Positions 24,396 through 34,353 of a DNA stretch of 64,000 nt are shown in pieces. The notes under the pieces are model-generated. The model was given only the letters and a program-made list of their open reading frames with translations. It was not told the origin of the DNA and did no database searches. How positions within the stretch are numbered: position 1 is the first letter of the stretch; the number at the start of each line of letters is the position of its first letter. The position numbers were made by a program, and so were the translations under genes. Origin of the DNA: Dechloromonas sp. Dech2017 (GTDB taxonomy: Bacteria > Pseudomonadota > Gammaproteobacteria > Burkholderiales > Rhodocyclaceae); contig SSXW01000016.1 in assembly GCA_009469585.1 (NCBI GenBank), positions 26,908 through 90,907 on the forward strand. The letters are read 5' to 3'.

Positions 24396-25880
24396 ATGTC
24401 GACTTACCCGCTGCTGTCTCTAGCAATCTGGATTCCGATCTTCGCCGGTCTGTTGGTGTTGACCACCGGGGGGGACCGGAACGCACCGCTCGCCAGAATG
24501 TTGGCCCTAGCCGGCGCCGTGGCCGGATTCCTGGTCACCATACCGTTGTGGACCGGTTTCGATGTCGCCAATGGCGGCATGCAATTCGTTGAGCTCTCCA
24601 GCTGGATTCCCCGTTTCAATATCAATTACCACCTCGGTGTCGACGGTATTTCGATGCTCTTCGTCGTACTGAACGCCTTCGTGACGATCATCGTCGTTGC
24701 CGCTGGCTGGGAAGTGATCCAAAACAAGATTGCGCAATACAACGCGGCCTTCCTGATCATGTCGGGCCTGATGAACGGCATCTTCACCTCGCTCGACGGT
24801 GTCCTGTTCTATGTCTTCTTCGAAGCTTCGCTTATCCCGCTGTATTTGATCATCGGTGTCTGGGGTGGTCCGAACCGGGTCTATGCCGCGTTCAAGTTCT
24901 TCCTCTATACGCTGTTCGGCTCCTTGCTTTTCCTGCTGGCGCTGATGTATCTGTTCATCCAGTCCGGCGGTAGCTTCTCGATTCTCGACTGGCACAAGCT
25001 GCCGATCGCACTCGGTGCGCAGACCTGGTTGTTCCTGGCCTTCCTGATCGCCTTCGCCGTCAAGGTGCCGATGTGGCCGGTACATACCTGGTTGCCGGAT
25101 GCCCACGTCGAAGCTCCGACCGGTGGCTCCATCGTGCTGGCCGCCATCGCCCTGAAGCTGGGCGCCTACGGTTTCCTCCGCTTCTCGCTGCCGATCGCGC
25201 CGGATGCTTCGCATGAGCTGTCGAGCTTCGTCATCGCGCTGTCGTTGATCGCCATTGTCTACATCGGCTTTGTCGCCCTGGTCCAGGAAGACATGAAGAA
25301 GCTGGTGGCCTATTCGTCGATCGCCCACATGGGGTTCGTCACGCTTGGTTTCTTCATGTTCAGCGCCATGGGCATTGAAGGGGCGCTGGTTCAGATGGTG
25401 TCGCACGGCTTCGTCTCGGGCGCCATGTTCTTCTGTATCGGCGTCATGTACGACCGCGTCCATAGCCGTCAGATTGCCGATTACGGCGGCGTGGTGAACC
25501 GCATGCCGAAGTTCGCGGCGCTGTTCATGTTGTTCTCGATGGCCAATGCCGGCTTGCCCGCCACCTCGGGCTTCGTTGGTGAATTCATGGTCATCCTCGG
25601 TGCCGTCAAGTTCAATTTCTGGGTGGCCTTCGCGGCGGCCAGTTCCATGGTGGTGGGCGCGGCCTACACGCTGTGGATGTATAAGCGCGTCATTTTTGGC
25701 GATGTGGCCAACCACCATGTCGACGAACTCAGCGACATCAATCTGCGCGAGTTCGCCATTCTCGGCGTGCTGGCCATCGCCACCCTGTGGATGGGTCTGT
25801 ACCCGCAGCCCTTCACCGAAGTCATGCACGCCTCGGTCAATGACCTGTTGCGTCACGTCGCCATCAGCAAGATTCAATAA
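24396..25880 (+). CDS. nuoM: NADH-quinone oxidoreductase subunit M
   Basis: Antiporter-like proton-pumping subunit (494 aa, 14 helices). It shows FFEASLIPLYLIIGVWGG (helix 5 Glu), AFAVKVPMWPVHTWLPDAH (helix 7 Lys) and AYSSIAHMGFVTLG. It lies 32 bp after nuoL, the only clear gap in the 3' part of the operon. Confidence 0.95.
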   Translation: MSTYPLLSLAIWIPIFAGLLVLTTGGDRNAPLARMLALAGAVAGFLVTIPLWTGFDVANGGMQFVELSSWIPRFNINYHLGVDGISMLFVVLNAFVTIIVVAAGWEVIQNKIAQYNAAFLIMSGLMNGIFTSLDGVLFYVFFEASLIPLYLIIGVWGGPNRVYAAFKFFLYTLFGSLLFLLALMYLFIQSGGSFSILDWHKLPIALGAQTWLFLAFLIAFAVKVPMWPVHTWLPDAHVEAPTGGSIVLAAIALKLGAYGFLRFSLPIAPDASHELSSFVIALSLIAIVYIGFVALVQEDMKKLVAYSSIAHMGFVTLGFFMFSAMGIEGALVQMVSHGFVSGAMFFCIGVMYDRVHSRQIADYGGVVNRMPKFAALFMLFSMANAGLPATSGFVGEFMVILGAVKFNFWVAFAAASSMVVGAAYTLWMYKRVIFGDVANHHVDELSDINLREFAILGVLAIATLWMGLYPQPFTEVMHASVNDLLRHVAISKIQ

Positions 25881-25892
25881 ACGGTAGCCGAC

Positions 25893-27371
25893 ATGTTCGA
25901 CAATTTCGTTGTCCCCAACCTTCTGCCCGCCGCGCCGGAAATGTTCCTGGCAGTGATGGCTCTGGCCATCCTGATGATCGACCTTACGGTCAAGGACAGC
26001 CGTCGTACGGTCACTTTCGCGCTGACCCAGCTGACCCTGATTGGTTGCGCGGCGATCCAGTTCGCGACCAGCACCGGCGAGATCACCTACACCTTCAGCA
26101 ACATGTTTGTCGACGACCTGATGGCCGACCTGCTGAAGCTCTTCCTGTACATGACCGTGCTCATGGTGCTGTTCTATTCGCGGGGCTACATCATCGACCG
26201 CGAGCCGATGAACAAGGGCGAGTACTACGTTCTGGCCCTGTTTGCCACCCTGGGCATGATGGTCATGATCTCGGCCAATCATTTCGTGACCATCTACATC
26301 GGTCTCGAACTGTTGTCGCTGTCGCTCTATGCCATGGTTGCCATGAACCGCGACTCGGTGGTCTCCTCCGAGGCCGCCATGAAGTACTTCGTGCTTGGTG
26401 CCCTGGCTTCCGGCCTGCTGCTCTACGGCATGTCGATGATCTATGGGGCGACCGGCACGCTGGAAATCACCGCCATTGCCGAGCGCCTGTACAGCGGCGG
26501 CGTCAACAAGACGGTGCTGGTCTTCGGTCTGGTTTTCCTGGTTGGCGGTCTGGCCTTCAAGCTGGGCGTCGTTCCCTTCCACATGTGGATCCCCGACGTC
26601 TATCATGGCGCCCCGACCTCGGTCACCCTGTTCATCAGCACCGCGCCGAAACTGGCGGCCTTCGCCATCGTCATGCGTCTGCTGGTCAATGGCCTGATCA
26701 CCATGGCCGCCGATTGGCAGTCCATGCTCATCATCCTGTCCGTTCTGTCGATGGCCATCGGCAACCTGGCCGCCATCGCCCAGACCAACCTGAAACGCAT
26801 GCTGGCCTATTCCGCCATCTCGCACATGGGCTTCATGCTGCTCGGCATCGTCACCGGCGTGGTCGGCGGCGATGCGCGCTATGCGCTGAATGCCTACAGC
26901 TCGGCCATGTTCTACGTCATCGCCTACGTGCTGATGAGTGCCGGTACCTTCGGCATGATGCTGCTGATGGCGCGGGCCGGTTTCGAGGCCGAGGAAATCA
27001 ACGACTACAAGGGCCTCAACAAGCGTAGCCCGTGGTTTGCCGGCATCATGCTGATGCTGATGTTCTCGATGGCTGGCGTGCCTTTCTTCATCGGCTTCTT
27101 CGCCAAGTTCTCGGTGCTGCAGGCTGTCGTCGCCGCCGGCTACATGTGGCTGGCCATCGTCGCCGTCCTCTTCTCGCTGATCGGCGCCTTCTATTACCTG
27201 CGCCTGGTCAAGGTCATGTACTTCGACCAGCCGGAAGACGAGTCGCCGCTCACCGCGCCGATGGACGTCCGCATCCTGATCTCGGCCAACGGCCTGGCCG
27301 TTGCCCTGCTGGGCATCTTCCCGCAGGTCATCATGTCGCTGTGTGCCTACGCGCTGCTGCGTTCGCTCTGA
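25893..27371 (+). CDS. nuoN: NADH-quinone oxidoreductase subunit N
   Basis: Third antiporter-like subunit (492 aa, 14 helices) and last gene of the operon. Motifs include [17 protein letters not shown] (helix 5 Glu), [20 protein letters not shown] (helix 7 Lys) and [16 protein letters not shown] strong terminator follows, so the operon ends here. Confidence 0.95.
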   Translation: MFDNFVVPNLLPAAPEMFLAVMALAILMIDLTVKDSRRTVTFALTQLTLIGCAAIQFATSTGEITYTFSNMFVDDLMADLLKLFLYMTVLMVLFYSRGYIIDREPMNKGEYYVLALFATLGMMVMISANHFVTIYIGLELLSLSLYAMVAMNRDSVVSSEAAMKYFVLGALASGLLLYGMSMIYGATGTLEITAIAERLYSGGVNKTVLVFGLVFLVGGLAFKLGVVPFHMWIPDVYHGAPTSVTLFISTAPKLAAFAIVMRLLVNGLITMAADWQSMLIILSVLSMAIGNLAAIAQTNLKRMLAYSAISHMGFMLLGIVTGVVGGDARYALNAYSSAMFYVIAYVLMSAGTFGMMLLMARAGFEAEEINDYKGLNKRSPWFAGIMLMLMFSMAGVPFFIGFFAKFSVLQAVVAAGYMWLAIVAVLFSLIGAFYYLRLVKVMYFDQPEDESPLTAPMDVRILISANGLAVALLGIFPQVIMSLCAYALLRSL

Positions 27372-27393
27372 TGCCAGGCTGACCTGCCCCACT

Positions 27394-27421
27394 AAAACGC
27401 CCCGCCAAGTCGGGGCGTTTT
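27394..27421 (+). terminator. Terminator after nuoN
   Basis: A perfect 11-bp stem (27394-27404, AAAACGCCCCG, with 27411-27421, CGGGGCGTTTT) has a 6-nt loop and ends in T residues, 23 bp after the nuoN stop. Confidence 0.85.
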
Positions 27422-27438
27422 GCTTTCCGGAGAACGAC

Positions 27439-27981
27439 ATGTCGCACGACAAGCATCTGGTTGAATCCGAACTTTCCACTGAAACCGTGTTCCAGGGCGT
27501 GCTGCTCAACGTACGCAAGGATCGCGTCGGGTTGCCCGACGGCAAAGAGACGATCCGCGAATACATCGTCCATCCCGGCGCCGTCGTTGTCCTCGCCTTC
27601 CTGCCCAACGGCAATCTGCTCTTCGAGCGGCAGTTCCGCTATCCGCTACGCCGTGTCTTCCTCGAGTTGCCTGCCGGCAAGATCGACCACGACGAAGCCA
27701 TCATCGACACTGCCCAACGCGAACTGCTCGAAGAAACGGGCTATACGGCCAGCGACTGGGAATACCTGGGGGTGATGCATCCGTGCATCGGCTATTCCGA
27801 CGAGCGCATCGAGATCTTTGCCGCACGGGGCTTGCACAAGGCCAGCGACCAGCAGCTCGACCACAACGAATTTCTCGAAGTCGTCGAACTGTCGCCGTCC
27901 GAAGCCAGGCAGGCGGTGTGGGATGGCCGCATCACCGACGCCAAGACGATCACCTCGCTGTTCTGGCTCGACCGCCCCTGA
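27439..27981 (+). CDS. NUDIX hydrolase, ADP-ribose pyrophosphatase-like
   Basis: A 180-aa hydrolase with a complete Nudix box, GKIDHDEAIIDTAQRELLEE followed by TGY, for Mg-dependent cleavage of nucleoside-diphosphate derivatives. The upstream GAVVVLAF and ELPAGK strands and the C-terminal layout resemble the NudF/ADP-ribose pyrophosphatase group; the substrate is inferred. The ATG at 27439 follows a CCGGAGAAC box. The gene lies between the nuoN terminator and a bidirectional terminator shared with nrdJ. Confidence 0.85.
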   Translation: MSHDKHLVESELSTETVFQGVLLNVRKDRVGLPDGKETIREYIVHPGAVVVLAFLPNGNLLFERQFRYPLRRVFLELPAGKIDHDEAIIDTAQRELLEETGYTASDWEYLGVMHPCIGYSDERIEIFAARGLHKASDQQLDHNEFLEVVELSPSEARQAVWDGRITDAKTITSLFWLDRP

Positions 27982-28022
27982 TGATTTCGATTTTCGCCCG
28001 TTTTTCGGGTTGACCGCAGCAA
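27982..28022 (+). repeat. Dispersed ~40-bp repeat, copy 2
   Basis: It starts at the last base of the NUDIX stop codon. It reads ATTTCGATTTTCGCCC, then a T-run, and ends TTCGGGTTGACCGCAGCAA. Confidence 0.8.
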
Positions 28023-28028
28023 CATGAA

Positions 28029-28056
28029 AAAGGCCCCGGAAATCTCCGGGGCCTTT
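28029..28056. terminator. Bidirectional terminator between the NUDIX gene and nrdJ
   Basis: A 12-bp perfect stem (28029-28040 with 28045-28056) has A residues on one side and T residues on the other, lying between convergent genes. Confidence 0.85.
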
Positions 28057-28082
28057 GGCTATTCAGCGAGGCGACTCGACGA

Positions 28083-30974
28083 TCACCCGCAGGTGCCGAC
28101 CGCGCCGCAGGCCGTGCAGAAGTCGCAGCCGTCCTTGCGAATCATCGTGTGATTGCCGCATTCGCCGCACAGCTTGCCCTGGGTCGGCAGCACCTTGTTG
28201 CTGGTGGTGTCTTCCGGCGCTTCGAGGATACCCATCTGCTGCAGCGGGTAGCCGGATTCGTCGAGGATGCCGAGCATGGCGTAGCGGTGGATGATCAGCT
28301 GGGCGATGTAGGCGACCGTCGACGGATAGGTCTGCTGCTTGCGCGAACCGGGGACGAAGGCCATGAAGTCGCCGAACGGCTCGGAGTAGTCGAGCAGCTT
28401 GCGCAGCTTCATGCCGATCCAGGCCGGGTCGAGGACGCGCATGTCGAGCGACAGCAGCTTGCACAGGCCGTCGAGGGCGCGCGGATAGTTGCCGGACAGC
28501 CACATCGAGTACGGACGGGAGGTGCCGTCGGGCAGGGTGATTTCCTTGAGGCCGAGCACGAAGTCTTCGCTGGTCGAGGTGTTGCTGATATCGACCGTCC
28601 ACGACAGGGTGCCGTCGGTGCCCGTTTTCGGTTCCTTGGTGCTGAACAGGGCGTCCTTGACCGGCGTCGGACCGTCGTGGCCGACGGCGCCCAGTTGCTC
28701 GACGCGCCACAGGATGACCTGGGCCATGGCGGCGACCACCGAGGGCATGCGCTTGCGCTCGCCGTGCGGCGGCATGGCCATCTCGAAGGCATCGCCCGGC
28801 ATCTTGGCCAGCGCTTCCAGCTTCATTTGCAGCCAGCCATGGTCCTTGGCGCGCATGTCCATCGACAGCGTCTTGGCGACGGCGCCCAGGCCACGCGGTT
28901 CGGCCGGCCCGTTGGCCCACACTTCGAACGGCCAGGCATGGCCGTCCTGTTCGATGTGGCCGACGAACAGCGCGAACTTGCCGATCGGCGAATCGAGCAT
29001 GTAGGTCCAGCACAGGTTGCCTTCCGGCAGGTTGGGGCGGCCCGGCCAGCGCAGGCTGGACAGCACCGGCGCCGGCAGGTTCTTGATCGACAGGCGGCGG
29101 TTGGCATCGGAAACGAAATCCTGCGGCGCCTTGGCGTCGCTCTCGGCCTTGGCCGGTTCGGCGGCAACCGACAGCACCGAGCCGAGCACGCTGTTCGGAC
29201 GGTAGGTGGCCAGGCCCTTGAGGCCGGACTTCCAGGCGCTCATGTAGAGATCCTGGAAATCTTCGTAGGGGTAATCGGCCGGCACGTTCACCGTCTTCGA
29301 GATCGAGGTGTCGATGAAGGGGGCGACGGCGGCGACCATGTCGGCATGGGCCTTGGCCGAGATTTCGAGGGCGGTGACGAAATAGTCGGGCAGCTTGCCG
29401 ACGTCGCCGCCCTGGTGCTTGTAGAGGCGCCAGGCGTAGTCCTCGACCGAGTATTCCTTGATCGTGCCGTCCTGCATGCGCTTCTTGCGGTTGTAGGTCC
29501 ACGAGAAGGGCGGTTCGATGCCGTTCGAGGCGTTGTCGGCGAAAGCCAGCGAAATGGTGCCGGTCGGCGCGATCGACAGCAGGTGCGAGTTGCGCAGGCC
29601 GTGCTTGCGGATCTCGGCCTTGATGTCGGCCGGCAGGCGGGAAGCGAAATTGCCGCCGGAGAGATACAGCTCGGCGTTGAACAGCGGGAAGGCGCCGCGC
29701 TCCTTGGCCATGTCGACCGAGTACAGGTAGGCCGTGTCGCGCATGAATTCGCTGATGCGGGCAGCCATGGCGCGCGCTTCCGGCTTGTCGTAGCGCAGGC
29801 GGAGCATGGCCAGCGCGTCGCCCAGGCCGGTGAAGCCGAGGCCGACGCGGCGCTTATTGGCGGCCTCCTGCTGCTGGCGCTCGAGCGGCCAGTGGGTGGC
29901 GTCGAGCACGTTGTCGAGCATGCGGGTGGACACCCGGACGACTTCGGCGAAGGTGTCGAAATCGAACTCGGCGCGCTCGGAGAAGGCGTTCTTGACGTAC
30001 AGCGTCAGGTTGACCGAACCCAGGCAGCAGCAGCCATAGGGCGGCAGCGGCTGTTCGGCGCAGGGGTTGGTCGCCTCGATCACTTCGCAGTAATTGAGGT
30101 TGTTGTCCTTGTTCATCCGGTCGAGGAAGAGGATGCCCGGCTCGGCGTGGTCGTAGGTGGATTTCATCACCTGGTCCCACAGGTCGCGGGCCCGCACCTT
30201 GCGGTACACCCAGATGCCGTCGTCGCGCTGGTAGGCGCCGGCCGAGCGCATGTCGGCATTCGGCTCGGCGCGGTGGGCGAGTTCGACGTCGCCGTCGGCA
30301 TCCACGGCTTCCATGAAGGCGTCGGTGACGCCGATGGAAATGTTGAAATTGGTCAGGTCACCCTTGTCCTTGGCGTGGATGAATTCCTCGATGTCCGGGT
30401 GGTCGCAGCGCAACACGCCCATCTGCGCGCCGCGGCGGGCGCCGGCCGATTCGACCGTTTCGCAGGAGCGGTCGAAGACGCGCATGTAGGAGACCGGGCC
30501 GGAAGCGCGCGATTGGGTGCCCTTGACGCGGGCGCCCTGCGGGCGGATGGTCGAGAAGTCGTAGCCGACGCCACCGCCGCGGCGCATCGTTTCGGCGGCC
30601 TGGGCCAGGGCGGTGTAGATGCCGGGTTTGCCGTCGGTGTTCTCGACGATGGAATCGCCAACCGGCTGCACGAAGCAGTTGATCAGCGTTGCCTGGAGGT
30701 CGGTGCCGGCGGCGGAATTGATGCGGCCGGCCGGGATGAAGCCGTTTTCCTGGGCCCACAGGAACTTGTTTTCCCAGTGGGCGCGGTCGGTATCCTCCTC
30801 GACCTGGGCCAGCGCGTAGGCGACGCGTTTGCGCACGTCGTGAACGTTGGTTTCCTTGCCCTTGGCGTACTTCTCGATCAGCACTTCGCCGGAAATTTCC
30901 TGCTCGGGCAGGGGCGCAAACTGCGGCGGTTCTGGAATGTCGGTCAGCGACAGTTGCTCGGCGATCTTGCTCAT
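28083..30974 (-). CDS. nrdJ: Class II (adenosylcobalamin-dependent) ribonucleoside-diphosphate reductase
   Basis: Makes deoxyribonucleotides with a cobalamin-derived thiyl radical, independent of oxygen. The 963-aa protein has the substrate-site Cys in LINCFVQP (Cys100), the NPCAEQ active-site motif and the [14 protein letters not shown] stretch. A C-terminal TSCPD-like region and a zinc-ribbon-like end follow ([22 protein letters not shown]). It starts at ATG 30974 behind GAGGAG. Two NrdR-type boxes lie upstream, so it is probably repressed by NrdR. No class I or III reductase is seen in the window. Confidence 0.94.
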   Translation of the reverse strand: MSKIAEQLSLTDIPEPPQFAPLPEQEISGEVLIEKYAKGKETNVHDVRKRVAYALAQVEEDTDRAHWENKFLWAQENGFIPAGRINSAAGTDLQATLINCFVQPVGDSIVENTDGKPGIYTALAQAAETMRRGGGVGYDFSTIRPQGARVKGTQSRASGPVSYMRVFDRSCETVESAGARRGAQMGVLRCDHPDIEEFIHAKDKGDLTNFNISIGVTDAFMEAVDADGDVELAHRAEPNADMRSAGAYQRDDGIWVYRKVRARDLWDQVMKSTYDHAEPGILFLDRMNKDNNLNYCEVIEATNPCAEQPLPPYGCCCLGSVNLTLYVKNAFSERAEFDFDTFAEVVRVSTRMLDNVLDATHWPLERQQQEAANKRRVGLGFTGLGDALAMLRLRYDKPEARAMAARISEFMRDTAYLYSVDMAKERGAFPLFNAELYLSGGNFASRLPADIKAEIRKHGLRNSHLLSIAPTGTISLAFADNASNGIEPPFSWTYNRKKRMQDGTIKEYSVEDYAWRLYKHQGGDVGKLPDYFVTALEISAKAHADMVAAVAPFIDTSISKTVNVPADYPYEDFQDLYMSAWKSGLKGLATYRPNSVLGSVLSVAAEPAKAESDAKAPQDFVSDANRRLSIKNLPAPVLSSLRWPGRPNLPEGNLCWTYMLDSPIGKFALFVGHIEQDGHAWPFEVWANGPAEPRGLGAVAKTLSMDMRAKDHGWLQMKLEALAKMPGDAFEMAMPPHGERKRMPSVVAAMAQVILWRVEQLGAVGHDGPTPVKDALFSTKEPKTGTDGTLSWTVDISNTSTSEDFVLGLKEITLPDGTSRPYSMWLSGNYPRALDGLCKLLSLDMRVLDPAWIGMKLRKLLDYSEPFGDFMAFVPGSRKQQTYPSTVAYIAQLIIHRYAMLGILDESGYPLQQMGILEAPEDTTSNKVLPTQGKLCGECGNHTMIRKDGCDFCTACGAVGTCG

Positions 30975-31032
30975 CTCGGCTCCTCAACGAAATTGAAATG
31001 GACTGGCTTATTAGTCTTGGAATGTTGCAAAG

Positions 31033-31048
31033 CTACTAGATATAGTGT
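31033..31048 (-). promoter_or_regulatory. NrdR box, proximal copy
   Basis: The plus strand reads CTACTAGATATAGTGT, close to the known NrdR palindrome (ACACwATATmTwGTGT on either strand). It starts 59 bp upstream of nrdJ and begins exactly 31 bp from the second box. Confidence 0.75.
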
Positions 31049-31063
31049 GCCAAGGCAATATCT

Positions 31064-31079
31064 TGACTAGATGCAGTGT
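31064..31079 (-). promoter_or_regulatory. NrdR box, distal copy
   Basis: The plus strand reads TGACTAGATGCAGTGT, sharing ACTAGAT and AGTGT with the proximal box. The 31-bp offset is about three helical turns, the usual tandem spacing for NrdR. Confidence 0.7.
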
Positions 31080-31123
31080 TCTGGTCATCTCCGCCCAGTG
31101 ACGCTGTCATGGCCAAAAAATCC

Positions 31124-31161
31124 AGAAAAAACAAAGCCCCGGCACCGTTTGATGCCGGGGC
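31124..31161 (-). terminator. Intrinsic terminator after ackA
   Basis: The stem GCCCCGGCA (31136-31144) pairs with TGCCGGGGC (31153-31161). On the minus strand a T-rich tract follows, complementary to the A-run at 31124-31135. It closes the fabI-ackA unit. Confidence 0.85.
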
Positions 31162-31183
31162 GAAAAGAAAATTTATTTTTTGT

Positions 31184-32365
31184 TCAGAGGGCGAGCAGGG
31201 TCTGCGCGTGGTGCGCCATCATCCATTCCTCGTTGGTCGGGATGACCAGCACGTCGACGCTGCTGTCGGCGGCGCTGATCACCACGTCGTGGCGGGCGTT
31301 GGCTTCCGGGTCAAGGCGCAGGCCCAGCCATTCTGATTGCAGGCAGACGCGGCGGCGGACCTCGGCGGCGTGTTCGCCGATGCCGCCGGTGAATACCAGG
31401 GCGTCGAGGCCGCCGGCGGCGGCGACCAGCGAGCCGAGCTCGCGGACGATGCGGTAGCAGAACAGGTCGACCGCCTGCTGGGCTTCCGGCTTGTCGCTGG
31501 CGAGCAGGGTGCGCATGTCCTGGCTGATGCCGGAAACGCCGAGCAGGCCGGATTCCTTGTAGAGCATGCGGGTCATGTCCTTGACGCTGAGGCCTTTGGT
31601 CTCCATCAGGTGCAGCACGACGCCGGGGTCGAGGTTGCCGCAGCGGGTGCCCATCATCAGGCCGTCGATGGTCGAGAAGCCGAGCGTCGTGGCAACGCAC
31701 TTGCGGCCGACCATGGCCGCCATGCTGGCGCCGTTGCCGAGGTGGGCGACGACGACGCGGCCGTTGGCGCGATGCGAGTGGCCGGGCAGGGCGCGGGCGA
31801 TGAATTCGTAGGACAGGCCGTGGAAGCCGTAGCGCTTGATGCCTTCGGCCGACAGGGCGCGGGGCAGGCCGAAGGTCTGGGCGACCTCGGGCTGGCTGCG
31901 GTGGAAGGCGGTGTCGAAACAGGCGATCTGCGGCACGGTGGGGAGCAGCGCCTGCAGGGCACGGATGCCGGTGACGTTGTGCGGTTCGTGCAGCGGGGCG
32001 AGCGGGATGAAGCTGATCAGGTGGTCGACGACGGTCTTGTCGACGACGGTCGGCTGCGAGTAGCGTTCGCCGCCATGCACGACGCGGTGGCCGACGGCGA
32101 CGATCTTCCAGCCGGCGTGGGTGGCCATGAACCATTTGAGCAGCGCGTCGAAGGCCTGGTCGTGGCTGACTTGCGGGCCGGGAATTGATTGGTCGGCGAT
32201 CTTCTGGCCGGCCCGGTCCCTGGCCACCATTCGCGTGGCGTCGGTGCCGATGCCGTCGATCTGGCCCGACACCTCGGCCTCGGGCGAAATCGGGTGGGCC
32301 AGCGCAAAGAGGGCGAACTTGATCGATGACGATCCGGCGTTGATGGTCAGGATGCCTTGCTTCAT
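31184..32365 (-). CDS. ackA: Acetate kinase
   Basis: Interconverts acetyl phosphate plus ADP and acetate plus ATP. The 393-aa ASKHA-fold protein begins with the motif LTINAGSSSIKFAL, contains the family signature TIDGLMMGTRCGNLDPG and a C-terminal VFTGGIGEHAAEVR. The start ATG lies 1 bp after the stop of the MaoC-Pta gene, so phosphotransacetylase and kinase are made together as an acetate (or other short acyl) overflow or activation module. Confidence 0.95.
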   Translation of the reverse strand: MKQGILTINAGSSSIKFALFALAHPISPEAEVSGQIDGIGTDATRMVARDRAGQKIADQSIPGPQVSHDQAFDALLKWFMATHAGWKIVAVGHRVVHGGERYSQPTVVDKTVVDHLISFIPLAPLHEPHNVTGIRALQALLPTVPQIACFDTAFHRSQPEVAQTFGLPRALSAEGIKRYGFHGLSYEFIARALPGHSHRANGRVVVAHLGNGASMAAMVGRKCVATTLGFSTIDGLMMGTRCGNLDPGVVLHLMETKGLSVKDMTRMLYKESGLLGVSGISQDMRTLLASDKPEAQQAVDLFCYRIVRELGSLVAAAGGLDALVFTGGIGEHAAEVRRRVCLQSEWLGLRLDPEANARHDVVISAADSSVDVLVIPTNEEWMMAHHAQTLLAL

Positions 32366-32366
32366 G

Positions 32367-33785
32367 TCAGACGGTTCCGGTTTTGCGGTTGTGGTGGGCG
32401 ATCAGCGCGGCGATGACGCAGGACGCGGTGCGGGTTTCGGCCGAGTCGGCGCGGCTGGTCAGTACGATGGGCACCTTGGTGCCGAGCACGATGCCGGCGG
32501 TCAGCGCGTTGGCCAGGTATTCGAGCTGCTTGGCGATCATGTTGCCCGATTCGAGATCGGGCACGACGAGGATCTCGGCGTGGCCGGCGACGGCCGAGCT
32601 GATGCCCTTGGTCTTGGCGGCGACGATGGAGACGGCGTTGTCGAAGGCCAGCGGGCCGTCCAGGATGCCGCCCTGGATCTGGCCGCGGTCGGCCATCTTG
32701 CACAGCGCGGCGGCGTCCAGCGTGGACTGGATTTTCGGGTTGACCGTCTCGACCGCCGACAGGATGGCGACCTTGGGCTCGGGGATGCCGATGATGTGGG
32801 CCAGGTCGATGGCGTTGCGGATGATGTCGGCCTTGTCTTCGAGGGTCGGGGCGATGTTGATGGCGGCGTCGGTGATGAGCAGCGGCCGGTGGTAGGTCGG
32901 CACCTCCATGACGAAAACGTGGCTGATCCGGCGGCTGGTGCGCAGACCGTTGGCGCGGGCGACCACCTCGCCCATCAGTTCGTCGGTATGCAGGCTGCCC
33001 TTCATCAGCGCCTCGGCATCGCCGGTGCGCACCAGCGAGGTGGCGATGGCCGCCGAATCGTGGCTGTGCGCGGCATGGACGATGCGGATGCCGGACAGGT
33101 CGAGGTCGAATTCCTCGGCGACGGCGCGAATCTTGTTCTCCGGGCCGACCAGGATGGGCTCGATGATGCCGGCCTCGAAGGCCATCACCGGCCCCTTCAG
33201 CGATTCCTCGTCGCAGGGGTGGGCGACGGCGGTGGGAATCGGCTCCAGGCCCTTGACCCGTTCGAGCAGGTGGGCGTAGCGCTCGCGTTTGTCGTCGATG
33301 CGGATCTCCGGCATGCGGCTTTCCTGCAGGCGGGAGATCTTTTCCTGCGGAGCGAGTACCTCGGCCGTGCCGCGCACCACCTGCAGGCCTTCCTGGTTGG
33401 TGCATACGCAGTCGAAGACGACGTGCTGGTTGTGGGCGAATTTCTGCTTGGCGGTGACGGTGATGGTGATGCTGTCGCCGATGCTGACCGGGCGGGCGAA
33501 GTGCAGCGACTGGTCGATCAGCGTCGTGCCCGGGCCGGGGAACTGGGTGCCGAGCACGGTCGAGATCAGCGAGCCGCTCCACATGCCGTGGGCGATGACC
33601 TCGCGGAACATGCCGCTTTGCGCGTACTGGGCATCGCTGCCGGCCGGGTTGGCGTCGCCGCTGAGGATGGCGAAGAGTTTGACGTCCTCGGGCATCAGCG
33701 TGCGGGTCAGGGTGGAGGTGTCGCCGACGCGGATTTCGTCGAAGGTCTTGTTGACCAGGTGGCGCTGTTCGGATGCGGCATTCAT
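32367..33785 (-). CDS. MaoC-like hydratase / phosphate acetyltransferase fusion
   Basis: A 472-aa two-domain protein. Residues ~10-150 form a MaoC-type hot-dog domain (LFAILSGDANPAG and the ring VIAHGMWSGSLI). Residues ~165-472 form a PTA/PTB-type phosphate acyltransferase (AHPCDEESLKGPVMAFEAG and VPDLESGNMIAKQLEYLA). Fusions of this type are annotated as bifunctional enoyl-CoA hydratase/phosphate acetyltransferase. With ackA it would convert acyl-CoA to acyl-phosphate to acid plus ATP. Whether the substrate is acetyl- or a longer acyl-CoA cannot be read from the sequence. Confidence 0.88.
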   Translation of the reverse strand: MNAASEQRHLVNKTFDEIRVGDTSTLTRTLMPEDVKLFAILSGDANPAGSDAQYAQSGMFREVIAHGMWSGSLISTVLGTQFPGPGTTLIDQSLHFARPVSIGDSITITVTAKQKFAHNQHVVFDCVCTNQEGLQVVRGTAEVLAPQEKISRLQESRMPEIRIDDKRERYAHLLERVKGLEPIPTAVAHPCDEESLKGPVMAFEAGIIEPILVGPENKIRAVAEEFDLDLSGIRIVHAAHSHDSAAIATSLVRTGDAEALMKGSLHTDELMGEVVARANGLRTSRRISHVFVMEVPTYHRPLLITDAAINIAPTLEDKADIIRNAIDLAHIIGIPEPKVAILSAVETVNPKIQSTLDAAALCKMADRGQIQGGILDGPLAFDNAVSIVAAKTKGISSAVAGHAEILVVPDLESGNMIAKQLEYLANALTAGIVLGTKVPIVLTSRADSAETRTASCVIAALIAHHNRKTGTV

Positions 33786-33863
33786 GGCAGCGGGCTCCGT
33801 AATGTCGGATGGAAGTCGATTATAGGTTGCTGCGCTGCAGCAAACAACGGTGGGGGCAGGCGC

Positions 33864-34349
33864 TCAGGCACGGCGTTCGCTCCGTCGTTCGTGGCTGACC
33901 AGCGGCGAGGGCGGGTTGGCATCGAGGCCGGGGTGGCGTTCGAGCAGCCGGTCGAGCACCCACTGGTTGGCTTCGTAGGTGAATTGGCGCGCTTCCAGCG
34001 GGGCGCCGGTCAGCGCCTCGGCGAAGAGGGCGACGGCGGCCGAGCGGCTCACGCCGAATTCGCAATGGACCATCAGCTCGATCTCGAAGGGGGCGGCGTG
34101 CAGTTCGCCGATGAAGGCGCTGATCTGCCCGGCCATGCGGTAGTCGAAGAGGCCGGGCAGGGGGGCGGGCAGGTAGTCGTCGGCCGGCACCGCGTCGTAG
34201 AAGGCGAGGCGCAGCACGTGGCGGAAGAGCGGGTCGAGCCGGGCTTCCGGCGTGCCGGGGTCGGTGATCGAGATGACCGCCATGTAGGGCGTGCCGAGCA
34301 GTTGTTCGGCCAGCTTGCGCGAGGTGTAGCGAACCAGGCGGATGGTCAT
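33864..34349 (-). CDS. Dual-specificity/tyrosine phosphatase-like protein (HCx5R)
   Basis: A 161-aa protein with the phosphatase P-loop VHCEFGVSRSAAVAL (Cys nucleophile, Arg five residues later, then Ser), as in dual-specificity and tyrosine phosphatases. An upstream Asp (about 51, in FYDAVPADDY) could serve as general acid. It starts 4 bp after the kinase-like gene, and the two appear to be co-translated. The substrate is unknown; the pairing suggests it could act on what the neighbour phosphorylates. Confidence 0.7.
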   Translation of the reverse strand: MTIRLVRYTSRKLAEQLLGTPYMAVISITDPGTPEARLDPLFRHVLRLAFYDAVPADDYLPAPLPGLFDYRMAGQISAFIGELHAAPFEIELMVHCEFGVSRSAAVALFAEALTGAPLEARQFTYEANQWVLDRLLERHPGLDANPPSPLVSHERRSERRA

Positions 34350-34353
34350 TGCA

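Noticed and set aside
24507..31070. Long open frames opposite nuoM/nuoN (24507-27614) and nrdJ (28149-31070)
   Set aside because: Same antisense shadow effect over strongly conserved genes; no plausible start signals or domains.
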